From NCBI RefSeq assembly GCF_020536995.1, contig NC_068360.1, positions 14,744,178 through 14,808,177 of the forward strand: a DNA stretch of 64,000 nucleotides, in the 5' to 3' direction. The notes below the pieces were generated by a model. That model saw only the letters and a list, made by a program, of their open reading frames with translations, was not told the DNA's origin and did not search any database. Source of the DNA: Dreissena polymorpha (taxonomy: Eukaryota > Mollusca > Bivalvia > Myida > Dreissenidae). Both the position numbers and the translations under genes were made by a program. Shown in pieces: positions 25,101-33,426 of the stretch (its first letter is position 1; every line of letters begins with the position of its first letter).

Positions 25101-27877
25101 TACACGTACGTCGAACAAACGTTGAGAACACATACAGTGGTTTTGTAATCGATCGTTGAATTGTTCTTGTTTAGAAAGCTAAGTACAGATTTAAATATAG
25201 AAAACGTTACCCGTCTTTATAAATCAGGTTAATACTTGTTGGAATAAGTTCTTACCATTTTATCCTCTGCACAAGAGCTTGACTGATTCTGATTCCGGTC
25301 GGATACTTCTTCTGCTAAGTCCCCACCACAGTTGTCTTTAAGATAGGCAGCGCAAGATGACTGTGCCTCAATATAGGCCGCCAGATAGTCTTCAGGTTTT
25401 GGTGCATCGGTCTCACGCTGTTGAATGCAATCTTTGTTTTTAAAATTTTATCATTAAATGCTAAAATTACAGTACCAACATGTAGTTAACAAATAAATAG
25501 TTCAACGACCACCAATTACCTCCACACTGGGCGAACTCGTATCTTCATTTATGTAAACTTTTAACTTGCCTTCACTGTCAACTCAATATGATATTCCCCT
25601 ACCTTAAAACTGAAAACTCACAAAACTCATTCATAAAACTCCTAATTATATTTGATCAATGATATATTTTACTATTTTATTATATTACCTTTGCTCTGGA
25701 TGCACTTCGTTTCTTCCTAAGTGACAGCAGTTTAAGCAGCCGCTCCCTTATATCCGACTCTTCTCGGTAGTGGAAAGTATCTACGGAACGCTCATCTCTA
25801 AGAATCTTTTGTATTCTCTTGCCGCGTTTCTTATCTTAAGAGGTACGGCAACATTTCAAACAAAGAAATGAAAATATGGCGATGGGAGATAACAGTCACC
25901 ATGTAAGCCTATGCGCTTGATACATTAAACTGTTTATATGTTTGTTCTGTTAACAGCTATATAAGATTAAATGTATAGTTTAAGAAATGTATATTCAAAA
26001 ATTATACATATGTGTTATATTCATAAAATTACGAGTCTAACATATGAAATCGACGCATGTTTTGTCCTCATTTCGGTTACACCATTTCTCTCGCTTGTTG
26101 ACTATCAACGGGCAGACACACAATTTGTCGTTGGTGTTCCATGATTCCAGCGTAGCTACGTAATCTGGATTCATCAAGGAGCGTCCTTGCGGTACCCTAT
26201 AGAAAACAAAGATGTTCATCAATATTTGGATACACTATTAATCCGGATTTATGAGGCAATATAAACCAGTATAGATGTTAGTTTTTGGTTTTGACTAAAC
26301 CACACTATAAATCAATATTTAATCGACACATCCAGATTATTCTTTTTTTGTATTCAAAAACAACAGTATACACAATTGCCTCCAAGACTCAGAGAAGGCA
26401 TCTGGATTTCCGCCCTCACGCCACCACCAAAATCCCCAGTCGTTCGCCAGGCTTCGAGTCAACGAGACGCCGTCGCTATGAAGGAAGTCATCATTCCAGT
26501 CACCATTGAATGTCCCGCACAATCCTCCAACACGGTTCATGTCATCAGGGGACGGGTACACGTACACGCTCATCGTTGACCACCAGGGGCTTATGTAATA
26601 ACGTGCCTCAACTATCGTTCCTTGCGGAAGGTAAAACTATCAAACACATCGTAAACAAACTTTGACAGAATTAAGATCGACATTTTTTACACAAGTGACG
26701 TTATACAAATGTAAAAATTGTACACTTAGCAAAACACTGTCTCTTCAGGATCACATATTCAATTTCTATTTAAATGCAAGTCAGTCAGAAATGTGTATCC
26801 ATCCGTTAGTCTTTGGTTTTGTTGTTTGGTCGTTCGTTTACTTACAAAATAAAGTTTCTACATAGGTCATTACAATTATTTGATATGAATTAGAAAGCAC
26901 AAAACAAGTGCTGGTCGCGGAATTAAAAAAACAAATGTACATAAGATTCGAAAATAACACACCAGATCTTCTTTTGAAAGTGAGGAATTGATAAAATAAA
27001 ATATTTTAAATTAACGAAACGAACGGACTACCTAGTGCATGTAGCCTGGTTCAATATAAACTTCTAATACATCGTCTGCAAGTTCTATCCACTCAAGCAG
27101 ATGCATGTCCTCACAATGGGTCACTGTGTACACGTCACGTCCGGCCCGCACGGTCACCCGCACGTGCAGGTTGACCAGCTGCCTGGCCAACAGGGCTGAG
27201 TCTGGATCTGGACCTGGAAATAAATTAGAACACATTGTAATAATATTTGTTAACATTATAATTATGTATTAACATGTATATTACATGGACGATCACCGGA
27301 CCCACCTTTTTGTGATTATGAACTACAAGATTCATAGAAGGCAAGTCACATTGTTTAAGTACATTGGTCTCAAAAGGTCCGAAGTGTTTTCGTCACTAGT
27401 CATTAATCGTGATATGATAAAAAGAACATTGTTGTTATCGGTTTGTTATTCAATTGTTGGCTTCGCAATATAATACTAGTATAATTGGACAAAAAGCATT
27501 AAATCTACATTTAAATAAAATATCAATTTTATATTTCCAAAATATTAATAATATATGTGAAAACCTGTAGTGTGTAACATTTGTGATTATAAAGATAATT
27601 TATATGTTGTTTACTGCTATATACACATATATTGTGATATTACCTAATATGTATTTGTTATCGTCAGATATTCCTTTTTTATATGACTATATTACACGAA
27701 ACATTGACATAAATAGTAATTTTGTTTAATTTAAAACATCACATATTCATACAATATACGTGTAATGGTGGTGACAATCAATGTTTTATGTTTTCCTTAT
27801 CCATAAAGCTTACTTCAATAGGATACTTCTGGTGTTGATAAAGTGTAAACTCTCCCGATAACTGCATACTATAATAC
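15966..27877 (-). CDS. VWDE-like membrane-anchored protein (VWD, EGF, cysteine modules, TM helix), 14 exons
   Basis: Multi-exon gene read from high to low coordinates: 27814-27877, 27032-27213, 26380-26636, 26042-26196, 25689-25834, 25256-25417, 24928-25020, 23392-23470, 22102-22290, 18006-18051, 17698-17805, 17236-17340, 16394-16517, 15966-16116. I placed exons by splice sites and reading phase. The order of domains (C-terminal half of a VWD domain with GGLCGTFNGDWNDDF, then FSESWRVPQG, an EGF module CPDNCNNHGDCSNGTCIC, paired C-x5-C...C-x2-C modules) matches von Willebrand factor D and EGF domain-containing proteins. A membrane helix near the end suggests display on the cell surface. The 5' end (signal peptide, GDPH part of VWD) and the true 3' end were not found. 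Phases fail at two junctions (27814 to 27213, and 22102 to 18051), and one exon ends in TAG. The gene may be damaged, or my model may miss small exons. Confidence 0.7.
16394..16517 (-). CDS. VWDE-like exon: cysteine module 2
   Basis: 124 bp, phase 0 to 1. Reads SGFCYIAGVCYADAAVNPTD, then ACRYCNVSVD and TWQL, the same C-x5-C-Y...C-x2-C...W-x-L pattern as the upstream exon. Acceptor TATGTTTCAG and donor CCG|gtaatt. Confidence 0.8.
17236..17340 (-). CDS. VWDE-like exon: cysteine module 1
   Basis: 105 bp, phase 0 to 0. Reads GDYCLIDNVCYG, then DLDECHTCTPTV and FSWNLK. The pattern C-x5-C-Y...C-x2-C...W-L is one complete small module and is repeated in the next exon. Acceptor CTCCTTTTTAG and donor AAG|gtattg. 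Confidence 0.8.
17698..17805 (-). CDS. VWDE-like exon: beta-strand segment ending in VFDTTC
   Basis: 108 bp, phase 0 to 0. Reads YNVSLSNDNSSFSSPTTVTV, then FDTTCVNIENG. The F/Y-D-x-x-C ending precedes the first paired cysteine module as in related proteins. Acceptor ATTTTTCCAG and donor CTG|gtaatt. Confidence 0.75.
18006..18051 (-). CDS. VWDE-like small exon
   Basis: 46 bp reading AEQKKTRVDEIIAES into a good donor (TCG|gtaaat) and joining in phase 0 to YNVSLSNDNSSF. RVDEIxAESYxVSxSNDxxxF is the expected continuity in this family. The acceptor (CCAACCACAG) is plausible, but its phase does not match the upstream exon, so the 5' border is uncertain. Confidence 0.5.
18147..20028 (+). pseudogene. 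Broken copy of a PIN-like/CXC-domain gene family
   Basis: Starts abruptly after a pyrimidine-rich TTGTTCTAG and reads VIEQVLMRSVKTTGGLTRGR. Further on come VVFDGYSNGPSTKD, SDADVLIV, GEDTDLLVLL and HALTGCDTTS, spaced like the acidic residues of a PIN/FEN-type nuclease fold. The C-terminus (about 19875-19980) has CCCKTNCDSKRCTC and CGECRGISCTN, a tesmin/TSO1-like CXC zinc-binding domain. The frame changes once near 19160, and one in-frame TGA at 19633 sits where CGA (Arg) would be expected, so this copy is a pseudogene. The N-terminal part of the family is absent. A run of 12 or so A's lies about 50 bp after the stop. I know this family from many invertebrate genomes as unnamed multicopy proteins; a mobile origin is inference. 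It lies antisense in an intron of the VWDE-like gene. Confidence 0.7.
20086..22100. other. Intron DNA, no exon recognised; degenerate repeat 21205-21780
   Basis: AT-rich. From about 21205 (CAAGAGCTGCGTTTGTTTTA, CAATGTCCCCACTGCGC, ACTAGGCCCATAACTTTG) it resembles decayed bivalve interspersed repeats. It includes a distant relative of the 145-bp array (TCAACGTGACCTACATTTCA, GTTCAAGGTCAATGCATCTG). A missing exon of the minus-strand gene could be hidden here, but I could not see one. Confidence 0.4.
22102..22290 (-). CDS. VWDE-like exon: EGF end and beta-rich segment
   Basis: 189 bp, phase 1 to 1. Completes the EGF (TCICNEHYDPESNC) and continues NPPTILDVTGDGNC, ending QLSVPFPETG at donor CAG|gtgtgt. 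Its outgoing phase does not fit the next exon recognised at 18051. That exon lies some 4 kb away, across the inserted pseudogene, so an exon may be missing or lost there. Confidence 0.75.
22518..23221. mobile_element. Hairpin-bearing DNA element (copy A)
   Basis: Positions 22518-22672 form a long palindrome: arms of ~27 bp (GTCGGTGCCGAATAAAGC and its complement), a second stem TCTGAACCACGAG/CTCGTGGTTCAGA-like, and the core CACGAGCCTTGGCGAGTG. The palindrome ends in TTTATCCCATCA, which recurs inverted at about 23208-23221 (TGATGATGGGATAAA). The whole is therefore an element of about 0.7 kb with matched ends. No coding capacity was recognised. Compare copy B at 42535-44088. Confidence 0.6.
23392..23470 (-). 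CDS. VWDE-like exon: EGF module, first half
   Basis: 79 bp, phase 0 to 1. Reads KEIPEKAQLVIASCPDNCNN and HGDCSN. It splices in frame to the next exon to give NHGDCSNGTCICNEHYDP, a standard EGF core (C-x3-C-x5-C-x3-C-x-C). Acceptor CATCTTCAG and donor AATG|gtaatt are good. Confidence 0.8.
24660..24855. mobile_element. Fold-back element with CTCGTGGCCACGAG centre
   Basis: Inverted arms TTGCACTCCTCTTTTGTCTA and AAAAGAGGAGTGCAATT flank inner palindromes (TCGTGGCCTCGACTAAG, CTCGAGGCCACGA, CTCGTGGCCACGAGTTAG). It lies in the intron between exons 24928 and 23470 of the VWDE-like gene. The frames across it are symmetric shadows. It is probably a non-autonomous fold-back transposon. Confidence 0.6.
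24928..25020 (-). CDS. VWDE-like exon preceding EGF
   Basis: 93 bp, phase 0 to 0. Reads LNLTATGPEESTCRNIQSST and ends NKDVEFQ before gtcata. The EES(T)xR-IQ-S motif followed by a V-Y/E-F ending is familiar from the segment just upstream of the EGF module in VWDE-like proteins. Acceptor GCGATTTCAG is strong; the donor is mediocre. Confidence 0.7.
25256..25417 (-). CDS. VWDE-like exon, acidic region with spaced cysteines
   Basis: 162 bp, phase 0 to 0. Reads RETDAPKPEDYLAAYIEAQS, then a segment with cysteines in SSCAAYLKDNCGG and SSSCAEDKM. Acceptor TTCAACAG and donor ATG|gtaaga are both good. It is rich in Glu, Asp and Ala. No named domain was recognised, but the position agrees with VWDE proteins. 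Confidence 0.7.
25689..25834 (-). CDS. VWDE-like exon with dibasic-rich segment
   Basis: 146 bp, phase 1 to 0. Highly charged (KKRGKRIQKILRDERS at the start, LLSLRKKRSASRAK at the end). RKKR followed by SAS fits a furin-type R-x-K/R-R cleavage site. That would separate the VWD part from the membrane-anchored part; the cleavage is inference. Donor AAAG|gtaata. Confidence 0.65.
26042..26196 (-). CDS. VWDE-like exon after VWD domain
   Basis: 155 bp, enters phase 2 and leaves phase 1. Reads VPQGRSLMNPDYVATLESWN and a cysteine-bearing stretch (LCVCP, WCN, TCVDFI). The acceptor is TTTTCTATAG. The donor (T|gttaga) is weak, but it is the only one before the in-frame stop that keeps phase with the next exon. 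Confidence 0.7.
26380..26636 (-). CDS. VWDE-like exon: VWD domain C-terminal part
   Basis: 257 bp. Reads FYLPQGTIVEARYYISPWW, then SVYVYPSPDD, GGLCGTFNGDWNDDF and ends FSESW plus AG. GLCGxFxGxxxDDF is the hallmark calcium-binding end of VWD domains. The exon ends before gcaatt, a GC-type donor. With it the frame continues exactly as SWRVPQGRSL, the usual VWDE sequence. The acceptor is TGTTTGATAG. Confidence 0.85.
27032..27213 (-). CDS. VWDE-like exon: VWD domain middle
   Basis: Acceptor TTTATTTCCAG. Reads through RVTVRAGRDVYTVTHCEDMH to VLEVYIEPGYMH and then TAG directly before a good donor, gtagtc. VRAGRDVYxxxHC is characteristic of VWDE VWD domains. The TAG is in frame at the last codon of the exon. 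CAG at that place would give an ideal donor context, so a nonsense change is the simplest reading. An alternative is a GC donor after CCAG joined to an acceptor 11 bases inside the next exon, giving YIEPGTIVEAR. Confidence 0.65.
27814..27877 (-). CDS. VWDE-like exon: VWD domain start
   Basis: Acceptor ATCTTTCAG and donor GAA|gtaagc. Reads YYSMQLSGEFTLYQHQKYPIE after one base completing a codon. The GEF-LYxHxxxPxE pattern is usual for the early part of the VWD domain in VWDE-type proteins. It leaves phase 0, but the next exon I see enters in phase 1. Either an exon in between is missing, or the next exon starts further in, at CTGGTCAACC, which has a possible acceptor. Confidence 0.6.
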
Positions 27878-29088
27878 CTGAAAGATTAAACGTTATAATT
27901 TAAAAAACACTATTGGCCGAACCTTTCGATTAGTAATAAAGATCAATGCTAGTAATGTATATGTAACAGGAACGCCTAAACACCCTACCGTAAAATACCT
28001 CTTATTTGATAACAGATTGATGTTGACTTTTCTAACAAAAGCACAGGTTATTGTTCATCGATTGTTAATTAAACAACGTACACATATTGTCCACTATTGT
28101 GAATGGAGTAAATAAAAATGTAAATCAATTTAAGATAAAATGAAGTATCTATAGTTTTCCTAGGATAAAATTGAGCTACATTCACTTGTTCATTCCATTC
28201 CAACGAACTAATTTTATACATGTTAAAAGGGCATCATTTAATAAAAACAAATGCCGATTTTAACTGAAACGTTATTCCGTTTTTAAGTGGTCATTAAGTA
28301 AGGTAATTGTTGGAAAGCAAATTATTGTGGAATGGTGTTTTTGAAACTTCTTTTTTATTTATTGGTCATTACATAATTAAAGAGGAAATATAATCTTAAA
28401 TAGGTTTTAATTTAACGCAAATACCCTGTTTAAGTGCAAAATTATGTTCAGGAGTATTTCTATGGTATAGTTCTTCGATTGTAATAGCCCTCAAAGCTTA
28501 GCGTGTGATATGTTTCAGTATTTGTGTTCAAGAGGTGTATTTCAGCTCTTTTTGAAGACTCTTGTAATCTTTATTGGTATCTGTTATTGTAATTGCAAAA
28601 TATACTTAGGTACTCTTTCATTTCCAATTCGGACCGCGACATTTAACGAACATCTTGTGTTTGGTTTTTGAATTGTAAGACGATGTATTAACATACTACA
28701 TAATATTTTATTGACCGCTACATGTGTGGATATAAGTATTATTACAATTCTATCATTCCATTTTAGTTTTATACAGTGTTCATTCGTCCCAGTCGACGCT
28801 GACTTACACTGTGATAAAATCGGTTGTAACACCTAATTGTTATCAAATGTAAACATTGTTTCGATAGTTTTTATGTATGACCAGTCTTGATTGCTGATAC
28901 TATTTGTTGTCTTCTCAATTGTGTTCCTAATGATGCAAAGTCTGTCTTAAATAGTTTTCTGCATAACTAAAACAGAAACAATAAAACGGTCTGAAAAGAA
29001 AATGACGTCCGACGAGTGTTATCAGACAAAACCAGTATGTCAATAATGCCTATGAACGTTTACCTTGTTCAAGTCGGAACGAATCAAA
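27878..29088. other. Interval between head-to-head genes; no exon recognised
   Basis: Between the most upstream exon seen of the minus-strand VWDE-like gene and the first ATG of the plus-strand IgGFc-binding gene. The minus-strand gene should have further 5' exons (signal peptide, start of VWD), but none could be identified here. The frame at 28584-28832 has an acceptor-like start yet no domain similarity. A shared promoter region is possible; no core promoter motif stands out. Confidence 0.35.
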
Positions 29089-29230
29089 ATGGCCTGTCGT
29101 GTTCCTTATCTAGCGTGTATAAGGCTGTTAGTTTTAATCTTAGTGTTCAAGTGCTTTCGGCTGTACAACATGTGGCATATATATTGGTTTACATTGGCTT
29201 CGTTTTTCGGGTGCTCTATTGCACTTAAAT
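29089..29230 (+). CDS. IgGFc/EGF gene exon 1: signal peptide
   Basis: Reads from ATG at 29089 ([18 protein letters not shown]) to SIALK plus one base at donor T|gtaagt. A second in-frame ATG at 29170 begins [18 protein letters not shown], by itself a good signal peptide. The true start may therefore be either. The hydrophobic N-terminus fits a secreted protein. Confidence 0.65.
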
Positions 29231-32200
29231 GTAAGTAATTTATTGTTGATGCATGTTTGTCGAACATTTCAATATTGATTCTTCGCGCTGCGATAAATAT
29301 TTTACAACATATCTGTTTTCAGCCACAACAGGACGGGAATTCGTCACTGGATTTCTGAGTTGGATTCCTAAATGCACGTTAAAACTAGATATCGCCTCCA
29401 GTACATATGGGGATGTTGAAATATACGTACCATATCTAGGAATAAATACCACATACTCTTTCAATAGAACATTTTCAACTACGTTCAACAGCAGTCTTCA
29501 GCTTTACGGTACTCGGATCGGACGAAACGGCGTTTATTTAAAATCAACAGTTGATATTACGGTTTACGTTACCACCTATGATATTACTGGAAGAAGTGAG
29601 GACACACACACATGCCTGCCAGTTCAATCGCTTGGAAGAGTATATTATATTTCCAGTTACATGCCAACGTTTGAACCACTTTTTATGGTGATTTCCGCGT
29701 TTGCGAACACTGAGGTGAATATATCATTTCCTAACGGCACATCGATAGCAAAGACACTGAACTGGTTGGACGTCTATCAGGAATCGTCCGTTAAAAGCGA
29801 TCCCACTGGTACTATCATCCGGTCAAGTAAACCCGTATCTGTGGTAAGCGGTGTGTCATGTGCGAATGTCCCGAAAGACGCTCATAGTAGTTGTGATATG
29901 GTTGGTGAACAAATGATTCCAGCGAACGCCTTTCAAACGTATTTCATCATTCCGCCAATCCAATCCTACCAATTTATGGTTCGTATATTCAGTAGTCAAA
30001 GTAATAACACGGTATGTGTGAAAGACTCGTCGTTTGACAATTGTACTACGATTGGTTCAAATCATTGGATGGAATCTGTACCAACTAATTCGACCTTAGT
30101 CGTCACTAGTCAAGAATCGATATCCGTCATACAATACAAAGAAAATCAAGCGTTCATGACAATAATTCCGGGTATAAGCCAATTTATGAATTCGTATACA
30201 ATTGTTGTACCAGAGGTCTATGCAGACCACAATCACTATATTTCTGTTACAATACTCTCTTCCGCATCGCAATCCCTTCGTCTAGACGGAAAACCACCAA
30301 GTGATCAACGTGTTGACACTGCTTACGTGCCACCCCCATTCAACAATTATACAATCCTCACGTTCAGAATATCCACAGGATACCACGCGATTGCATCCAC
30401 AGTACCACAGGTTGTGTTCGGATTGATTGTATTTGGAATTGGGAATAAGGCCGCATACGGGTACCCTGCTGGGATGAACTTTGGTAAGTCTATATTAATT
30501 CTTTATAATGTACATTACGTAATGAACAAACAATATAAATATGTCGATGCAAAAAAAGATACTAGATATATTTTAAAGTAATTTATTATGCGAGACGCGT
30601 AGATGTTGATGCCTTTGTAATGATTGTCGATTTGTCAACTTCCGATCCACTTATCCTTGTTGTTTTAATTGTTGTTTAATATTTATCAAGAGACACTATT
30701 CACATGTTTTTTTTAACAATATAGGAACGTGCATTTATAATGTCTATTTACGTGCATGTACGCTAACATTCTTTATCCAGATATTCTCTTTCTTTCATAG
30801 TATCGGCCCTCCTCATAGTATCGGCCCTTTAACGAAAAACCTTAATGACTTGCTGGAAAATTAATGTTTTTTCAAATTTTAGAAGTTGTTATTTATTTCA
30901 TGGTTATCCTTGACTATTACAATTATTATCATTTTTACGATTCTCGGTGTTAATTGGAAAGTAGGTCATGATTATTCCAGGGTGATGCTACGATTTTTAA
31001 ATTACGTAAAACACACGTAAGTACTTTGTTAATAGATAAGTAGTAGCTTTATCAAATGTGTTAAATGCCGCTTATTTTTCAATAAAATTTAAAAATATTT
31101 GAAAAACAAAATGAGCAAGAGTTTCGTTTTTCCATTAAGGCACTATTTTTAGAACAAGCACGTGCGCATAGTAACAAATCTTAACAACCAATCAGAAGGG
31201 CCGATACTATGAGAGGGTCGGTACATTAAACAGATTACTAAAGGGAGCTAAGTCTAGCAAGTATTTTGTCAAAACATTACCGATTAAAATGCAGTTTTCG
31301 TTGTTATGTCCAAGAATACAAGTTTAACTTTATATAGACATAAAACACATGCGTGTCTTTGTATTCGTTCACTTCCAAAGTTCCAATTTTTTCATTAAGA
31401 GGGCCGATACAACGGATTAACATGCTATCCCCGCCATTACGGTAGTTACAACTGTGTTAATGGTTCCGCCTGCACCAGTTTTGGGTATGGGGCCGGGTCC
31501 CTTTGGATTGGAAAAGAATGCAGCGTTTTGACTAAAATTAAGAAATGAGTTGTTTTTTTTCGAAAAAATGCTTCAAAATTTAGATGAGTGTTTTTAGTAT
31601 TATATTTACTAAGGTTGAACTTTTTTGTTGCTGAAAACCTTCAATTGGGATGTTTAAGGTCCTATTTAGGAAAAATAAATTATTTTTCCATTGAGAATGA
31701 GGCCGAATACCGGACCCGAAAAAACAACATATTGACCTGTCAAGCTGACTCTAGTGGTAGAGTTATTATGTTTTCACCTTTGTCTCAATCCCGAAGTAGA
31801 TGTTCCCGCTCAATACTTCCAAAAAATGAATGAACCTTGATATTGCGCCGGCTTATCTTAAAGAAATCAACACTTCTTTTGCAGATCAGGGGCACCATCT
31901 TATACATGGCTGTAATCTTCCAACGAAACTATCAATCAAATAAAAGCAGAACCCTTTTTGGCAGACCTGGGCATAATGTGCTTATGGTTAGTTTTTGCGA
32001 TCACCTGTGTCCGTCGTTAACAGTCCGCCGTTCATTTAACGTCGTCCGTCTTCAACATTTACAGTTTTTTTTAAACTCTGGACGCATCATTGATTGAACA
32101 ATCCAATAACACTTGGTCTGGACGTTTTGTTCCGTATATCTCGGTTAAGTTCAAAACAAGAAACGTGTTTACCAAATAGGTCAATTGGGCACATTTATGG

Positions 32201-33312
32201 AAACGCTTCCGGATGCTAAAGAAGTAATATAATCTTCATCAATGTGCACAAAACATTTATTTTTAAAATGTCTGAGCGAAATTTGATCATGGATTCGGTC
32301 CTTCGATAAACATGGCAGCAAGGCGATGGGATGCTTTTCTTTGTAGAGCTGTTGTGGAACCTAAAACACTCTAGAAGTCATATTGTTTTCCAATTTTCAT
32401 GAACTTTGCTGAGGACAAATGTTAGGCTGACATCTCAGCTGAGTTAGATAATGGCTCACTCTGTAGAAGAAAGGTCGCAATGGGCTGACGCAGTTTTTCT
32501 TATATGACTATATTGAAAGTATTTTAATGAATTCTTCATGTAACGTTGTCAGAACATTTGTTTTAATAAATTATGGCCGAGTTTCAAAATTATTCATGTC
32601 CGTCGAAAACCACGGCCCTCAGTGCTATTTTTTGCTATATTGTTCATATATTGTTCAAGTGAAACCTTAAAAGTTACTTTTTTAGAACATCGGTTTCAGT
32701 GATTTATCGGTTGCGTTAAAAAAAACATGATATTTCTACGTGTGTCCCGCGTTACTAAAACATTATTGGTGCTAGAATTTTAAACAATTACAAGTAGATT
32801 AACAAACATGTTAAATCGGGAACCTTTATAGTTTTATTGGGACAGTTTTGACAAACGCCAGTGTTATATCCCTTTTTAGTAGTTTTTTTTATTGTGTGAT
32901 GCGTAACTCAAAAAGTATTGCTGTAAAAGGGATACAGCTAGCTAAACATATCAACCTTCATGTAAATTGGCTTCTTTATGTACTAGTATGACTTTATAAA
33001 TACTCACCGTTAATCATGCATTCAAGAGACAACTTGTTAAAAAGGAGACTCTTTAAGTGTTTGCTACTGACCTTACACATATATTTAGAGTTATTGCACG
33101 CGCACGTGTACATTCAAGCTTTACTCTGTTTTCAGATATTAATGAATGTGCATCCTCCCCATGTCTTCACGGCGGTACATGTTCAGATGGTGTTAACGAT
33201 TACACCTGTACATGCTCAGATGGCTTTAGTGGAAGGAATTGTGAAATCAGTGAGTAATATTGCAGTTAAACTTTCTAATCATCATCATAATAATAATAAT
33301 CATCATAATCAT

Positions 33313-33377
<65 letters not shown>

Positions 33378-33391
33378 GCACCACCACCACT

Positions 33392-33426
<35 letters not shown>

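Noticed and set aside
28584-28832. 5' exon of the VWDE-like gene
   Set aside because: An acceptor-like TTTTATCACAG is followed by two cysteines, but there is no VWD motif (GDPH) and no matching donor.
29240-29488. Minus-strand ORF over the IgGFc exon
   Set aside because: Antisense shadow of the well-supported plus-strand exon.
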